NCBI GenBank assembly: GCA_036381515.1
Contig: DASVCR010000089.1
Coordinates: 7,706 to 71,705, forward strand
DNA length: 64,000 nucleotides
Direction: 5' to 3'
Origin: ZC4RG20 sp036381515
GTDB lineage: Bacteria > Pseudomonadota > Gammaproteobacteria > Steroidobacterales > Rariloculaceae
Each line of letters starts with the position of its first letter. The first letter of the stretch is position 1. A program made the translations under genes and the position numbers. Below the pieces are notes generated by a model, which worked only from the letters and a program-made list of their open reading frames with translations, was not told the origin of the DNA and did not search any database. Positions 44,035-53,099 of the stretch are shown here, one piece after another.

Positions 44035-44604
44035 ATGGCAAGTTATAGCACCAACGAGTTTCGCGCGGGCCTCAAGATTCTGATCGACAACGATCCCTGC
44101 GTGATCGTCGAGAACGAGTTCGTGAAGCCCGGCAAGGGCCAGGCATTCAACCGGGTCAAGATCCGCAACCTGAAGACCGGGCGCGTCGTCGACAAGACGT
44201 TCAAGTCCGGCGACTCGGTCGAGGCCGCCGACGTCGTCGACCAGGACATGCAGTATCTCTACACCGACGGTGAATTCTGGCATTTCATGGTGCCCGATAC
44301 CTACGAGCAGTTCGCCGCCGGCAAGGAGGCGGTCCGCGACGCCGCCCAATGGCTCAAAGAGCAGGACACCTGCATGGTCACGCTGTGGAACGGCCAGCCG
44401 CTGCTCGTCACGCCGCCGAACCACGTCGAGCTCAAGATCGTCGAGACGGACCCGGGCGTGCGCGGCGATACCGCGCAGGGCGGCGTGAAGCCCGCGAAGC
44501 TCGAGACCGGCGCCGTGATCCGCGTGCCGCTCTTCATCGAGGAAGGCGAGGTCGTGCGCGTCGACACGCGGTCCGGAGAGTACGTGTCGCGCGTGAAGGA
44601 CTAA
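44035..44604 (+). CDS. efp: Elongation factor P
   Basis: EF-P stimulates peptide bond formation at polyproline stretches. The 189-residue product is a three-domain, tRNA-like protein: MASYSTNEFRAGLKI at the start, the modification loop KPGKGQAF with lysine 34, and SGEYVSRVKD at the C-terminus. Lys34 is the site beta-lysylated by EpmA, with EpmB supplying the donor; both are encoded next door. The 44605-44673 gap to the convergent epmA contains a short palindrome. Confidence 0.97.
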   Translation: MASYSTNEFRAGLKILIDNDPCVIVENEFVKPGKGQAFNRVKIRNLKTGRVVDKTFKSGDSVEAADVVDQDMQYLYTDGEFWHFMVPDTYEQFAAGKEAVRDAAQWLKEQDTCMVTLWNGQPLLVTPPNHVELKIVETDPGVRGDTAQGGVKPAKLETGAVIRVPLFIEEGEVVRVDTRSGEYVSRVKD

Positions 44605-44631
44605 CACGAGAACGGTCGGACCTCTTCTTCC

Positions 44632-44646
44632 TCGGTTCCGAACCGA
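44632..44646. terminator. Palindrome TCGGTTC-C-GAACCGA
   Basis: A 7-bp perfect stem with a one-base centre lies between the convergent efp and epmA genes. A cruciform or weak bidirectional terminator is possible. No T tract is present. Confidence 0.3.
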
Positions 44647-44673
44647 ACCGCGCGAACGGGTCCGGCCGCGCGC

Positions 44674-45627
44674 TCAGACGACGTGCGCGAATGCGACGGC
44701 CGCGGCGACGGACGGCAGGTCCGCCGCGACCGCGACGAGCCGGTCGACGCCGAGCGCGACGCCCGCACAGTCCGGCAGCCCGCGCTCGAGCGCATCGAGG
44801 AACGCGTCGTCGATCGGCCGGACCGGCAGGCCGCGCCCACGCCGCACGCGCTGATCGGCGTCGAAGCGTCGCCGCTGCTCGTCGGCGTCCGTGAGCTCGG
44901 CCCAGCCGTTCGCGAGCTCGAGCCCCTGCGCGAAGAGCTCGAAGCGGGCCGCGACCGGCGGCGCGCCGGGCTTGATCCGCGCGAGCGCGGCCTGGCTCGC
45001 CGGGTAGTCGTGGACGAAGACCCACGTCTCGCTCGGCAGCGTCGGCATCACGACCGCGGCGAACGCGAGATCGAGCACGCCGTCGGCGTCGAGCCCGGTC
45101 GGCACGTCGATCCCGCGCTCGCGGAGCCGCGCGCCGACGGCGTCGGCCGCGACGAGCGGGTCGACGCCGAGCGCGCGCTCGAACGCTTCGCGGTACGTGA
45201 TCCGGCACGCGGGCCATTCGGCGGCGCGTCCGCCTGCGGCCGCTCGCACGAGCGCCTCGACCTCGTCCATCAGCCGTGCATCGTCGTACCCGAGCCGATA
45301 CCACTCGAGCATCGTGAATTCGGGCTGATGCCAGCGGCCGATCTCGCCGTCGCGATAGACGCGGCACAGCTGGTAAATGTCGCCGATGCCGTCGGCGAGG
45401 AGCCGCTTCATCGCGAACTCGGGCGACGTGTGCAGATACCGCGTCCCGCCGAGCCGCTCGACGCGGGCCGCGATGCTCTCGAGGGCAGGATCGGTCGGCG
45501 CCGCAGGCGACAGCGACGCCGTCTCGACCTCGAGCACGCCGCGCTCGGCGAAGAACGCGCGGACCCGCGCGAGCAGCGCCGAGCGCAGCCGCAGTGTGTC
45601 GATCGTCGCGCCGCGCTCGAGCGTCAC
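44674..45627 (-). CDS. epmA: EF-P lysine lysyltransferase EpmA (class II synthetase paralogue)
   Basis: EpmA activates (R)-beta-lysine and attaches it to EF-P Lys34. It resembles the lysyl-tRNA synthetase catalytic core without an anticodon domain. Motif 2 is visible in the GIGDIYQLCRVYRDGE/HQPEFTMLEWYR region and motif 3 in GVALGVDRLV. The 317-residue length is right for EpmA. The GTG start at 45627 overlaps the psd stop by 4 bp, a coupled pair. Upstream in-frame M codons would run through psd and are not used. Confidence 0.93.
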   Translation of the reverse strand: MTLERGATIDTLRLRSALLARVRAFFAERGVLEVETASLSPAAPTDPALESIAARVERLGGTRYLHTSPEFAMKRLLADGIGDIYQLCRVYRDGEIGRWHQPEFTMLEWYRLGYDDARLMDEVEALVRAAAGGRAAEWPACRITYREAFERALGVDPLVAADAVGARLRERGIDVPTGLDADGVLDLAFAAVVMPTLPSETWVFVHDYPASQAALARIKPGAPPVAARFELFAQGLELANGWAELTDADEQRRRFDADQRVRRGRGLPVRPIDDAFLDALERGLPDCAGVALGVDRLVAVAADLPSVAAAVAFAHVV

Positions 45628-46469
45628 GGGGCCTCGCGCAGCCGGCCGATCGCCGTGCCGAGCCGGAGCTTCATGCCCGGCTCGAGCGCGGCGTCCCATT
45701 CGACGCGGCCTTCGGGGAACAGCAGGATCACGGTCGAGCCGAGGTTGAAGCGGGCGATCTCCGCGCCTTTCGGATAGCGCACGGGCTCGGCCTCCGTCCA
45801 GTAGCGCGGCGCGCCGCTCGGGATCTCGCCGTGCCGCGACGTGCTGATGCTCGAGACGTTCAGCGCGCCGACGAGCACGAGCGCCATCGGCCCGCCTGCG
45901 GTCTCGAACCAGCAGACGACGCGCTCGTTACGGCAGAAGAGGTTTCTGATGCCGCACGTCGTCGCCGCGTTTACGCTGTAGCGCCGTCCGGGGATGTAGC
46001 GCGTCGCGGTGAGCGCGCCCTCGAGCGGCATGTGCACGCGGTGGTAGTCGTGCGGCGCGAGGTAGATCGTCGCGTACGCGCCGTTCGCGAAGCGGCTCGC
46101 GTCCGCCGGCCCTTCGCCGGTCAGCTCGTCGAGCGCGTACTCGAAGCCCTTCGCCTGCAGCAGCTGTCCCGCGTGCGCGTGGCCGAACTCGGTCAGGCGG
46201 CCGTCGACGGGCGAGACGACGGTCGTCTCGCCGCCCGCGATCGGCCGCGCGCCGGCCTTCAGCGAGCGCGTGAAGAACGCGTTGAAGCTCGGATAGCGCT
46301 CGAGGTCCGCCTCCTCGGCCTCGGTCAGATCGACGCCGTAGGTTTTCGCGAACCAGCGAATCAGTAATCGCTTCAGCCACGGTGCGTCGCTGCGCGACGT
46401 GCGGTACACGACTCGGCCGATCAGCGCCTGCGGCAGCAGATGCTGCGCGACCACGAACGGATGCGGCAT
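45624..46469 (-). CDS. psd: Phosphatidylserine decarboxylase proenzyme
   Basis: Psd decarboxylates phosphatidylserine to phosphatidylethanolamine and uses a pyruvoyl cofactor made by self-cleavage. The processing motif is FNLGSTVILLF (LGST, serine becomes pyruvoyl). Other features are RYPSFNAFFTRSLK, VSPVDGRL, YLAPHDYHRVHMP and VGALNVSSI. 281 residues, typical of the E. coli-type enzyme. ATG 46469 lies just after the stop of the SCO1 gene; its own stop overlaps epmA. The trio is one operon. Confidence 0.94.
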   Translation of the reverse strand: MPHPFVVAQHLLPQALIGRVVYRTSRSDAPWLKRLLIRWFAKTYGVDLTEAEEADLERYPSFNAFFTRSLKAGARPIAGGETTVVSPVDGRLTEFGHAHAGQLLQAKGFEYALDELTGEGPADASRFANGAYATIYLAPHDYHRVHMPLEGALTATRYIPGRRYSVNAATTCGIRNLFCRNERVVCWFETAGGPMALVLVGALNVSSISTSRHGEIPSGAPRYWTEAEPVRYPKGAEIARFNLGSTVILLFPEGRVEWDAALEPGMKLRLGTAIGRLREAP

Positions 46470-46471
46470 CG

Positions 46472-47161
46472 TCAGTCGGCCGACGCGGCGAGCGAGGTTT
46501 CGAGCTCGGGCGGGCGGCGCAGATACGCCGCGCGGATCTTCAGGAAGTCGGACGCGACCGTTGCGGGCACGTGCGGCCCGGTCGACACGGCGATCCATTC
46601 GGCGCGCGGCCCGACCACGTAGATCGCGCCCGAATGCACGACGTTGTACTGCTCGCCGTGATGCTCGTGCTTCTCGACGCCGACGCCGAGCGCGTCGACG
46701 AGCGGCTCGAGGCGCTCGTCGGGCCCGGTCACGCCGATGAACGACGGATCGAAAGCCGCGACGTACGCGGCGATGCGCTCGGGCGTGTCGCGGAACGGAT
46801 CGACGCTGACGAAGACGACGTCCGGGACCTCGTCCGGCGCCTCCTCGCGCAGCCGCTCCGCGACCGACGCGAGCACCTGCATCGTGATCGGACAGACGTC
46901 CGGGCAGTTCGTGAAGCCGAAGAAGAGCAGCGTGAACCGGCCCTCGAGCGACGACTTCGTGAACGGCCGGCCCTCGACGTCCGTCAACGTGAACTCGGGC
47001 AGCGGGCGTCCCGCGGGCAGCACGGTCGCATTTTCGGTCTCGGCCCACGGCACCGCCGCGGCGCGGGGCTCGCTCGGCGGCGACGCGTGTCGGATCGCGA
47101 GCATCGCCGCGGCGAGCAGCACGAGCGCGACGACGAGGATTCGGAGGAGAGGTCCCTGCAT
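46472..47161 (-). CDS. SCO1/SenC-family copper chaperone
   Basis: A 229-residue membrane-anchored thioredoxin-fold protein used in assembly of the CuA site of cytochrome c oxidase. One N-terminal helix (LLRILVVALVLLAAAMLAI) precedes the copper motif FGFTNCPDVCPITM (CxxxC). A conserved histidine lies in KHEHHGEQYNVVHSGAIYV. Residues VSVDPFRDTPERIAAYVAAF are typical. No oxidase genes are in the window. It is the first gene of the psd-epmA operon on this strand, 41 bp from divergent prmB. Confidence 0.9.
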   Translation of the reverse strand: MQGPLLRILVVALVLLAAAMLAIRHASPPSEPRAAAVPWAETENATVLPAGRPLPEFTLTDVEGRPFTKSSLEGRFTLLFFGFTNCPDVCPITMQVLASVAERLREEAPDEVPDVVFVSVDPFRDTPERIAAYVAAFDPSFIGVTGPDERLEPLVDALGVGVEKHEHHGEQYNVVHSGAIYVVGPRAEWIAVSTGPHVPATVASDFLKIRAAYLRRPPELETSLAASAD

Positions 47162-47202
47162 GTCGTGGCGGATTATCTCACAACGGTTATCATGCGCGGC
47201 CC

Positions 47203-48120
47203 ATGACTCCCGACGCGTTGCGCCAGGCGCTCGTCGCCGCGACCGACCACGAAGCGTGGATCCGAGCGCTTGCGCGCTATTTCCGCGAAGGCGGCGTCTT
47301 CTTCGGCCACGGCACGGACAACGCGGACGACGAGGCGTTCTGGCTGATCCGGCACCTGCAGGGCTGGCGCGACGGCGCGTTCGAGGGCCCGCCGGATCCC
47401 GCCCTCGTCGACGACGCGGTCCGGATCGCGGAGCGCCGCGTCGGCGAGCGCAAGCCCCTCGCGTACCTGCTCGGCGAGGCCTGGTTCGCCGGGCTCGCCT
47501 TCGAGGTCGACGAGCGGGTCCTGATCCCGCGCTCGCCGCTCGCCGAGGTCATCGAGCGCTGTTTCGCGCCGTGGGCGACGCTCGCGCCCGGGGATCAGGT
47601 GCTCGACGTCGGCACGGGCAGCGGCTGCCTCGCCGTCGCGACGGCCGTCCATTGCGGCGACGTGCTCGTCGCCGCGACCGACGTCTCGAAGGGCGCGCTC
47701 GAGATCGCGGCGCGGAACGCCGCGCGGCACGGCGTCGCGGACCGTGTTCGTTTTCACGAGGCCGACCTTTTTCCGGATACGCCCGACCGCTACCGCGTTA
47801 TCATGTCGAACCCTCCGTACGTGCCGCGGCACGTGCTCGAGGCGCTGCCGCCCGAGTACGCGCACGAGCCGGAGCTCGCGCTCCTCGGCGGCGAGACCGG
47901 TCTCGAGCCGACCGAGCGGCTGCTTCGCGAGGCCGGGCCGCGGCTCGTGCCGGGCGGCGTGCTGATCGTCGAGGTCGGCGCCGAGGCGGACGGGCTCGCC
48001 GAGCGCCATCCCCGCCTCCCGCTCACGTGGCTCGAGCTCGAGCGGGGCGGCGAGGGCGTGTTCGTCGTGACGGCGGAGCAGCTCGCGGAGTACTACGGCG
48101 AAGCGGGGCGGGAAGCATAA
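47203..48120 (+). CDS. prmB: Ribosomal protein L3 N5-glutamine methyltransferase PrmB
   Basis: PrmB methylates a glutamine in ribosomal protein L3. The 305-residue product has the SAM motif VLDVGTGSGCLAVA and the catalytic NPPY signature in IMSNPPYVPRHVLEALP. The N-terminal domain (FGHGTDNADDEAFWLI) is characteristic of PrmB as opposed to PrmC. Start ATG 47203; the stop is six bases before the chorismate synthase start, so both probably share a transcript. Confidence 0.93.
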   Translation: MTPDALRQALVAATDHEAWIRALARYFREGGVFFGHGTDNADDEAFWLIRHLQGWRDGAFEGPPDPALVDDAVRIAERRVGERKPLAYLLGEAWFAGLAFEVDERVLIPRSPLAEVIERCFAPWATLAPGDQVLDVGTGSGCLAVATAVHCGDVLVAATDVSKGALEIAARNAARHGVADRVRFHEADLFPDTPDRYRVIMSNPPYVPRHVLEALPPEYAHEPELALLGGETGLEPTERLLREAGPRLVPGGVLIVEVGAEADGLAERHPRLPLTWLELERGGEGVFVVTAEQLAEYYGEAGREA

Positions 48121-48125
48121 GGCGC

Positions 48126-49184
48126 ATGGCTGGCGACACGTTCGGGCAACTCTTCACCGTCACGACCTTCGGCGAAAGCCACGGTCCCGCGCTCGGCTGC
48201 ATCGTCGACGGTTGTCCGCCGGGGCTCGCGCTGTCCGAGGAGGATATCCAGAAGGACCTCGACCGCCGTCGGCCCGGCAAGTCCCGCTTCGTCACGCAGC
48301 GCCGCGAGCCCGATACCGTGAAGATCCTGTCGGGCATCTTCGAGGGCGTGACGACGGGCACCGCGATCGGCCTGCTGATCGAGAACGTCGACCAGCGCAC
48401 GCGCGACTACGACAAGATCAAGGATCGCTTCCGCCCGGGCCACGCGGATTACACGTATCACCGTAAATACGGCATTCGAGACTATCGCGGCGGCGGCCGG
48501 GCCTCCGCGCGCGAGACCGCAATGCGCGTCGCGGCCGGCGCGATCGCGCGCAAGTACCTGCGCGAGCGCGTGGGGATCTCGATCAGGGGCTATCTCGCCG
48601 CGCTCGGGCCGATCGAGCTCGAGCCCGTGAATCTCGACGCCGTCGACGACAACCCGTTCTTCTGTCCCGACCCGTCGAAGGTCGAGGAGCTCGAGGCGTT
48701 CATGATCCAGCTGCGCCGCGACGGCGACTCGATCGGCGCACGCGTGAACGTGATCGCGACGGGCGTTCCGCCGGGGCTCGGCGAGCCGGTGTTCGACAAG
48801 CTCGACGCGTCGATCGCGCACGCGATGATGAGCATCAACGCGGTCAAGGGCGTCGAGATCGGCGACGGCTTCGCATGCGTTCGCCAGCGCGGCAGCGAGC
48901 ACCGCGACGAGATCACTCCGGAAGGGTTCACGAAGAACTCGGCCGGAGGCATTCTCGGCGGCATCTCGAGCGGGCAGGACATTTTGGTCAGTCTCGCCCT
49001 GAAACCGACGTCGAGCATTCAGATTCCGGGGCGTACGATCGACGTCGAGGGGCGGCCGGTCGAGATCGTGACGACCGGGCGGCACGACCCGTGCGTGGGG
49101 CTGCGCGCGACGCCGATCGCCGAGGCGATGCTCGCGCTGACGCTGATGGACCACTACCTGCGACACAAAGCACAGAACGGATAG
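48126..49184 (+). CDS. aroC: Chorismate synthase
   Basis: AroC forms chorismate from 5-enolpyruvylshikimate-3-phosphate using reduced flavin, the last common step of aromatic amino acid synthesis. The 352-residue product shows FGQLFTVTTFGESHGPALG, RPGHADYTYHRKYGIRDYRG, GGRASARETAMRVAAGAIA and the DPCVGLRATPIAEAMLAL C-terminus, all at expected positions. ATG 48126 begins just after prmB; a longer frame upstream belongs to no gene. After it comes a 320-bp gap before fimV. Confidence 0.96.
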   Translation: MAGDTFGQLFTVTTFGESHGPALGCIVDGCPPGLALSEEDIQKDLDRRRPGKSRFVTQRREPDTVKILSGIFEGVTTGTAIGLLIENVDQRTRDYDKIKDRFRPGHADYTYHRKYGIRDYRGGGRASARETAMRVAAGAIARKYLRERVGISIRGYLAALGPIELEPVNLDAVDDNPFFCPDPSKVEELEAFMIQLRRDGDSIGARVNVIATGVPPGLGEPVFDKLDASIAHAMMSINAVKGVEIGDGFACVRQRGSEHRDEITPEGFTKNSAGGILGGISSGQDILVSLALKPTSSIQIPGRTIDVEGRPVEIVTTGRHDPCVGLRATPIAEAMLALTLMDHYLRHKAQNG

Positions 49185-49504
49185 GAAGCGGCCGCGCCGA
49201 TCCGCCGAACTCGAACCGAAGTCACAGTCCCCGGCTGCGTCAAATTGTTAAATTCCGCAGCCGATGGGGTCGCAAGCGGGGCCCGGTCGCGAGCGTGCGT
49301 GACCGGAAGAGGTGCTCACGGCTTGCTGGACGAAGGTGGGTCGTGCCGATCGCTCGACGAAAAGGCTCGCCGGTGAAGCGCGGCGTCGCCCGGGGCTTGG
49401 GTGAGACGCGTTATGTCATGTATCTTCCGACCGCGGAGTCCGAAGGGGCTTCGGTGCGCGGCACGAAGTCCGCGGTCGCACGACGGAGGCAGCTAGGAGT
49501 TTCC
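49185..49504 (+). other. Leader region of fimV
   Basis: A 320-bp gap without a recognised gene. Its main feature is a stem: CGGCTGCG (49232-49239) pairs perfectly with CGCAGCCG (49256-49263) around a 16-base AT-rich loop (TCAAATTGTTAAATTC). The fimV frame stays open through the whole region, but the sequence lacks coding character. A clear promoter was not identified; the AT-rich loop could hold a -10 box. Confidence 0.5.
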
Positions 49505-52500
49505 ATGAAGTCACTGCCACAGTGGAGCGCGACAGTACTGCTGACCGCGCCGCTCGGAGCTTGGGCGCTCGGGCTCGGTGATATCGAGCTGCAGTCGGCG
49601 CTGAACCAGCCGCTGCGAGCCGAGATCGAGCTGTTGTCCGTGACGCCGGAGGATCTCGACGGCCTCAGGGTCGGGCTCGCGAGCCGCGCGACGTTCGAGC
49701 GTTACGAGCTCGACCTCACGTCCGAGCTGACCGGGCTCGAGTTCACCGTCGACCGCAACGCTGCCGGCCGGTACGTCGTCAGGGTGACTTCGCGGCAGCC
49801 GATGGCGAATCCGTTCCTGACGTTCCTCGTCGAAGCGACGTGGCCGCGCGGCCGGCTGCTGCGCGAGTACACCGTGCTGCTCGACCCGCCCGTTTTCACG
49901 CCGGAGATCGGCGCCGAGCCGCCGGTCCGTCAGGCCGAGGCTGGTGCGCGCTCCGAAGGCTCGGGTGTGTTCGCGCGTCCGACGCAGCCCGCGACGTCGC
50001 AGGCCTCGCCCTCGCAGTCGCCCGCCCGACAAACGCCTGCCGGAACGCCCGCGCCGCGCACGGACGCGGCGGCCGCCGCGGCGCTCGCGGCCGGCGCATA
50101 CGGCCCCGTGCAGTCGTCCGAGACGCTGTGGAGCATCGCGTCGCGCTTGCGGCCGGCCGGCGTGACCGTGAACCAGATGATGGTCGCGCTCTACGAGGCG
50201 AACCCGAACGCATTCGACGGCAACATGAATGTGCTGCTGCGCGGCGCGACGCTGATGATCCCGGACCGCGACGCGATGACGGCGCTTTCCGCCGACGAGG
50301 CGACCGCGATCGTCAGGCGTGCCGAGGAGTCGTGGCGCGGGACGGCGTCCGCGGACGCAGGCGACGCTCGACTTGCTTCCGCCGATGGCGCGCGCGGCGC
50401 GTCGACGGCGGCCGCCGGCGGCGCGGACGAGCCGCGCCTGCGGCTCGTGCCGCCTTCCGCCGAGAGCCTCGCCGCGGCGTCCGCTTCCTCGTCGTCGCCC
50501 AACGCCGCTGCGGGCGGGGCGGGCGGCGCGGACGGCGCGGACGGCTCCGCGTCGGATTCCGCCGAGGTCGCCCGGCTCGAGGCCGAGATCGTGGCGTTGC
50601 GCGCGGAGCTCGAGGAGAGCCGCCGGCTCCTGCAGCTTCGCGAGCAAAGCCTCGAGGCGCTGCAGGCCCGGCTCGCCGCGGCCGATTCGCTGCCTGCGGC
50701 TGCGCCGACCGAAACCGAAACGTCGGAGACGGCGACCGCGCCCGGCGTCGACCTCGAGGTGCCGATCGACGAGGAGCCGCTCTTCGCGGACGAGCTCGAC
50801 GGCGCCGACGCGACCGCCGAGGCCGACACCGCCGAGTCCGAGCCTGAGCCTGAGCCCGTGACGTCGGAGGCCGCCCCGGCGGCGGCTTCCGCGACGACGC
50901 CGACGCCGCAGCCGGCGGCCGTCCGCACGCCGACGCCGCCCGAGCCGACGCTGCTCTCGCGCGTGCTCGGCGCGATCTCGAATCCGTTCCTTTTGATCGG
51001 GCTCGGCATCGGCGCCGTGCTGTTGACGGCCGTCTGGTACCTGCGCAACCGCCGCGAGGACGCGGACGACGTGACGGGCCGCTGGGACGCGCTCGACGTG
51101 GACGACACCGTCGTCGACGAGCCGGCCGAGCCGACTCGCCGCCTGCGCGCGGTCGACGACGCGAGCGTCGTCGTCGACGAAGACTCGCTCACGAGCGAAG
51201 CGGCCGCCGCGGCCGTCGCGGCGGCCCAGCCGAAGTCGGACGCCGAGGAGATCGAGGACACGTTATCGAGCCACACGGTGATCAACCTCGACCAGGGCGA
51301 CGTCCTCGCCGAGGCGGATTTCCATATGGCGTACGGCCTGTACGACCAGGCCGCCGAGCTCGTGCAGAAGGCCCTGGAGAGCGAGCCCGACCGGCGAGAC
51401 CTGAAGCTGAAGCTCCTCGAGGTGTACTTCGTCTGGGGCAACAAGGACGCGTTCCGCGAGGCCGCGAGCGCGCTGCGGGCCGAGACGCAGGGCGGGTCCG
51501 ATTGGGACAAGGTCCTGATCATGGGCAAGCAGCTCTGCCCGGACGACCCGCTGTTCGCGGAGTCTACGACCGGCGGGTCCGGCGCGGTCGACGTCGACCT
51601 CGAAGGTACCGGCGGCCCGACGGAGATCGATTTTCCGTTCGACGAGAAGACGCAGATCGCGGACGTCGACTCGCTCGATTTCGAGCTCGCGGCGACCGGC
51701 GAGCGGATGTACGACGACGCGGCCGGCGCGGACGACGACGGCGACGCGGACGAGGATACCGGCGTCGACGACATGCTCGAGATCGGCGCGCAGACGGCCG
51801 CGGGTCTCGAGGCCGCGCTGCTGTCGACCGACGATGACGACGACGAAGAGACCGGCAGGACCGCCGCCGAGCCTGGCGACGACGACACGGCGCGAGCGTT
51901 CGCCGACGTGATCGACGAAGACGAGACGGGCACGAGCGAGGAGCCGGATTTCGAAGGCGTCGACGCGCTCGGCGAGCCGACCGACATCGAGCTCGAGAGC
52001 CTCGCCGCGACGCAGGAGTCGCCGACGGTCGAGTCCGAGACGCAAGGGTTCGGCGAGGACTGGCGCGCGGCGCTCGGCCTCGACGACTCGGACGGCAACA
52101 CGGACCTCGACCTCGAGGCGCTCGTCGACCCGGACGCGCCGACGATGGAGACGCCGTGGGCGTCCGCGGCGTCCGATGCCGATTCGCCGACGATGGAGTC
52201 GCCGTGGGGCCCGACCGTCGAGACGCCGACGATCGAGAGCCTCGGACCCGACGCGCCGACCGTCGAAACGCCGACGATCGAGTCGCCGAGCGCGAACACG
52301 GCATTGCTGCGCGTCGCGAGCGGCGAGACCGCCGAGATGCCGACCGTCGAGACCACCGCGCCGGGCGAGTTCACCGAGGAGATCGATATCGGCGACCTCG
52401 GCCTGAGCGTCGAGGACCTCTCCGGGCTGCCCGACGACATCGGCTCGTTGCCGGGCGTCGACACGGGCGACACGCGCGAGCAGCCCGCGCTCGGCGCCGA

Positions 52501-53056
52501 CGACGACCTGCTTTCGGCCACCGGCGTGACGAAGATCGTCGACACGTCGGACGACGATGACCTCGAGACGACGGGCACGGCCGTCCTCGACGACGGCGAC
52601 GAGACGCTGCTCGCCGGCACCGAGGTGCTCGAGCGCGGCGTGACGGCGCGCGGTACGGCCGTGCTGGAGGGGCTCGGCCCGCAGCCGGCGGCGGCCAACG
52701 GCGACAGCGGCCTCGATCTCGATCTCGACGATCTCGCGGGCGCCCTGGGCGGCGGCGATACGATGGAGCAGCCGCGCGCCGCGATGTTCGACACCGAGAT
52801 TTTCGGCAACGACGAGTCGACGCCCGTCGACCTCGACGTCGGCGTCGACGAAACGGTCGAGCAGAGCGCCGTCGGCGGCCCGCTCGATCCGCATACGATG
52901 ACCGAGATCGGCACGAAGCTCGACCTCGCGCGGGCGTACATCGACATGGGCGACCCGGAGGGCGCGCGCAGCATTCTCGAAGAGGTGCTCGACGAAGGCG
53001 ATGCCGGGCAGCGGCGCGAGGCGCAGGGCCTGATCGACGCGCTCGCGGGTAACTGA
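49505..53056 (+). CDS. fimV: Pilus/polarity assembly protein FimV
   Basis: FimV is an inner-membrane organiser of type IV pili and cell-pole function. The 1183-residue product has a signal peptide (TVLLTAPLGAWA), the FimV N-terminal domain (LGDIELQSALNQPLRAEIEL), a LysM-type segment near residues 199-260 (SSETLWSIASRL), a coiled coil near 355-395 and one membrane helix at about 494-512. A long acidic Asp/Glu-rich cytoplasmic region follows, containing repeats of the type PT(M/V)E(T/S)P around 876-935. The C-terminal TPR-like FimV domain (TKLDLARAYIDMGDPEGAR) ends the protein. ATG 49505 has the signal peptide right after it. truA follows 43 bp later. Confidence 0.94.
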   Translation: MKSLPQWSATVLLTAPLGAWALGLGDIELQSALNQPLRAEIELLSVTPEDLDGLRVGLASRATFERYELDLTSELTGLEFTVDRNAAGRYVVRVTSRQPMANPFLTFLVEATWPRGRLLREYTVLLDPPVFTPEIGAEPPVRQAEAGARSEGSGVFARPTQPATSQASPSQSPARQTPAGTPAPRTDAAAAAALAAGAYGPVQSSETLWSIASRLRPAGVTVNQMMVALYEANPNAFDGNMNVLLRGATLMIPDRDAMTALSADEATAIVRRAEESWRGTASADAGDARLASADGARGASTAAAGGADEPRLRLVPPSAESLAAASASSSSPNAAAGGAGGADGADGSASDSAEVARLEAEIVALRAELEESRRLLQLREQSLEALQARLAAADSLPAAAPTETETSETATAPGVDLEVPIDEEPLFADELDGADATAEADTAESEPEPEPVTSEAAPAAASATTPTPQPAAVRTPTPPEPTLLSRVLGAISNPFLLIGLGIGAVLLTAVWYLRNRREDADDVTGRWDALDVDDTVVDEPAEPTRRLRAVDDASVVVDEDSLTSEAAAAAVAAAQPKSDAEEIEDTLSSHTVINLDQGDVLAEADFHMAYGLYDQAAELVQKALESEPDRRDLKLKLLEVYFVWGNKDAFREAASALRAETQGGSDWDKVLIMGKQLCPDDPLFAESTTGGSGAVDVDLEGTGGPTEIDFPFDEKTQIADVDSLDFELAATGERMYDDAAGADDDGDADEDTGVDDMLEIGAQTAAGLEAALLSTDDDDDEETGRTAAEPGDDDTARAFADVIDEDETGTSEEPDFEGVDALGEPTDIELESLAATQESPTVESETQGFGEDWRAALGLDDSDGNTDLDLEALVDPDAPTMETPWASAASDADSPTMESPWGPTVETPTIESLGPDAPTVETPTIESPSANTALLRVASGETAEMPTVETTAPGEFTEEIDIGDLGLSVEDLSGLPDDIGSLPGVDTGDTREQPALGADDDLLSATGVTKIVDTSDDDDLETTGTAVLDDGDETLLAGTEVLERGVTARGTAVLEGLGPQPAAANGDSGLDLDLDDLAGALGGGDTMEQPRAAMFDTEIFGNDESTPVDLDVGVDETVEQSAVGGPLDPHTMTEIGTKLDLARAYIDMGDPEGARSILEEVLDEGDAGQRREAQGLIDALAGN

Positions 53057-53099
53057 CCGGGAGCCTGCCGGGGCGCTCAGCGCGCCCGTGAAGTCGCCG

